Below, in pieces: positions 5,891-6,446 of a DNA stretch of 6,446 nucleotides (position 1 is the first letter of the stretch; the number at the start of each line of letters is the position of its first letter). Position numbers and translations under genes: made by a program. This DNA comes from CAYVZZ01 sp964456185. GTDB lineage: Bacteria > Pseudomonadota > Gammaproteobacteria > Pseudomonadales > Alcanivoracaceae. Where the stretch lies: contig CAYVZZ010000124.1 of the NCBI GenBank assembly GCA_964456185.1, forward strand, positions 1 to 6,446. The letters are read 5' to 3'. The notes below the pieces were generated by a model. The model ran no database searches and was not told the origin of the DNA. It worked only from the letters and a program-made list of their open reading frames with translations.

Positions 5891-5899
5891 AAGCAAGGC

Positions 5900-6394
5900 A
5901 TGAACCAATTACAAGGCCGAGGAAAAGCAGATATGCTGGGCAAGCTGATGCAGCAACAGCGCTTAAAGCTGGCCACTGCTGAAAGCTGCACGGGCGGTAT
6001 GGTCGCCATGTTAGTGACGTCGATAGCGGGCAGTTCGGCTTGGTTTGATCAAGGTTGGGTTACCTACACTAATGAGGCCAAACAGCAACAGCTGGGGGTG
6101 CCAAAGGGTGTTTTCGACGAACACGGCGCGGTCAGCGAAGCCTGCGTGTTGGCCATGGCAAAGGGGGCGATTAAGCAATCGCAGGCGCATGTTAGCGTCG
6201 CCGTTAGTGGCATTGCCGGTCCTGCTGGTGGCAGTGAAGACAAGCCTGTCGGCATGGTGTGGATTGCTTGGGGGCAGAAGTTAGGTTATGCCGAAGCAGC
6301 TTGTTATCAGTTTGACGGCGACCGCCAGGCGGTGCGCGAGCAGGCGACCGAGGCCGCTTTGGATGGCATCATAAAGCGTCTGCAAGGGAAATAA
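5900..6394 (+). CDS. pncC: Nicotinamide-nucleotide amidohydrolase, stand-alone CinA C-terminal domain
   Basis: Hydrolyses nicotinamide mononucleotide to nicotinate mononucleotide and ammonia, recycling the NMN made by NAD-dependent DNA ligase and other NAD-consuming enzymes in the cytoplasm. The 164 residues are the normal length of the stand-alone form (E. coli PncC/YgaD, about 165). They lack the N-terminal molybdopterin-binding-like domain of full CinA. Motifs are TAESCTGG (26-33), WVTYTNEAK (53-61), HGAVSE (75-80), SGIAGPAGG (103-111), KPVG (115-118) and DRQAVR (141-146). Ser29, Tyr56 and Lys61 fall where the catalytic residues of characterised PncC enzymes lie, as far as I recall them. 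The gene is divergent from sulP and ends 11 bases before a recA-like promoter, with no terminator seen between, so it may also feed transcription into the next gene. The annotation name cinA is often used for such genes. Confidence 0.95.
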   Translation: MNQLQGRGKADMLGKLMQQQRLKLATAESCTGGMVAMLVTSIAGSSAWFDQGWVTYTNEAKQQQLGVPKGVFDEHGAVSEACVLAMAKGAIKQSQAHVSVAVSGIAGPAGGSEDKPVGMVWIAWGQKLGYAEAACYQFDGDRQAVREQATEAALDGIIKRLQGK

Positions 6395-6405
6395 AGCAGC
6401 GGGGG

Positions 6406-6433
6406 TTGCAACGGAAAAAGAGTTAGGCATAAT
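6406..6433 (+). promoter_or_regulatory. Putative promoter of the gene to the right, probably recA
   Basis: TTGCAA (6406-6411) and CATAAT (6428-6433) are separated by 16 bases and match four and five of the six consensus bases. Position directly after pncC, together with the start of an SOS-box-like sequence behind it, makes recA the likely target. The coding sequence is outside the window, so this is inference. Confidence 0.6.
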
Positions 6434-6446
6434 ACTGTACAAATAA
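6433..6446 (+). promoter_or_regulatory. Left part of a LexA (SOS) box, cut by the window end
   Basis: TACTGTACAAATAA begins with the TACTGT half-site of gammaproteobacterial LexA boxes (consensus CTG-N10-CAG, usually inside TACTGT...ACAGTA). It overlaps the last base of the proposed -10 box, where LexA would block transcription initiation. Only 9 of the 10 spacer bases are present; the second half-site would start at 6448, beyond the window. Confidence 0.6.

Larger units (their letters stand above)
5463..5899. other. Divergent intergenic region between sulP and pncC
   Basis: This 437-base gap separates two genes read outward. It holds, from left to right, a hairpin near the sulP start (5487-5503), a related hairpin (5535-5549), a 13-base dyad (5558-5570), an imperfect hairpin (5634-5656), a candidate sulP promoter (5685-5714), a weak candidate pncC promoter (5781-5809) and a short ORF (5834-5887). 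I found no tRNA, no recognised riboswitch consensus, no complete LexA-like CTG-N10-CAG site and no mobile-element end in it. Confidence 0.7.

Noticed and set aside
5463..5899. An SOS box controlling pncC.
   Set aside because: I scanned the gap for CTG-N10-CAG and found no match; a shorter CTG-N6-CAG near 5774 does not have the required spacing.
5711..5908. Minus-strand frames of 65 and 68 codons across the sulP/pncC gap and into pncC.
   Set aside because: Both start inside pncC on the opposite strand, I saw no ribosome binding site for the one starting at 5908, and neither resembles a known protein.
1..6446. Mobile elements, CRISPR arrays, tRNA or rRNA genes, defence or toxin-antitoxin modules.
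   Set aside because: No transposase, repeat-spacer pattern, cloverleaf or relevant protein motif was found; the window is dense with ordinary housekeeping genes.

Overview
The window carries five confident protein genes and one doubtful short ORF. They look like chromosomal core genes of a gammaproteobacterium related to Pseudomonas or other marine and soil Pseudomonadales/Oceanospirillales-type lineages. The basis is the gene set and order: a seven-iron ferredoxin of the Azotobacter FdI/FdxA type directly behind mutS, and a stand-alone CinA C-terminal domain protein (pncC) in front of what looks like the recA promoter with the start of an SOS box. From memory, fdxA-mutS and cinA-recA lie close together in Pseudomonas. 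The protein sequences support the same placement, but the genus cannot be fixed from the window.

Layout: fdxA (9-362), mutS (457-3027), a tandem-domain universal stress protein (3109-3972) and a SulP anion transporter with a C-terminal STAS domain (3981-5462) all lie on the minus strand. They are transcribed leftward in the order sulP, usp, mutS, fdxA. sulP and usp are 8 bases apart, and the usp ribosome binding site overlaps the sulP stop codon, so they form a tight two-gene unit. mutS and fdxA each have a plausible promoter of their own in the short gaps before them (81 and 94 bases). pncC (5900-6394) runs rightward, divergent from sulP across a 437-base gap. The last 41 bases hold a sigma70-like promoter with the left half of a LexA-like site just behind its -10 box, as expected for recA, whose coding region lies outside the window.

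The genes fall into three groups: genome maintenance and SOS (mutS, the presumed recA promoter, with pncC as neighbour), redox/Fe-S metabolism (fdxA), and an anion transport plus stress-protein pair (sulP-usp) lying between mutS and pncC. I see no mobile element, CRISPR array, tRNA, rRNA or integration scar. No clearly new biological system is visible. The most interesting unexplained structure is in the 437-base sulP/pncC gap: two hairpins sharing a 9-base repeat close to the sulP start codon, a 13-base operator-like dyad, and a short ORF whose stop codon merges with the pncC ribosome binding site. A dyad that exactly brackets the -10 box of the fdxA promoter is a second point of interest.
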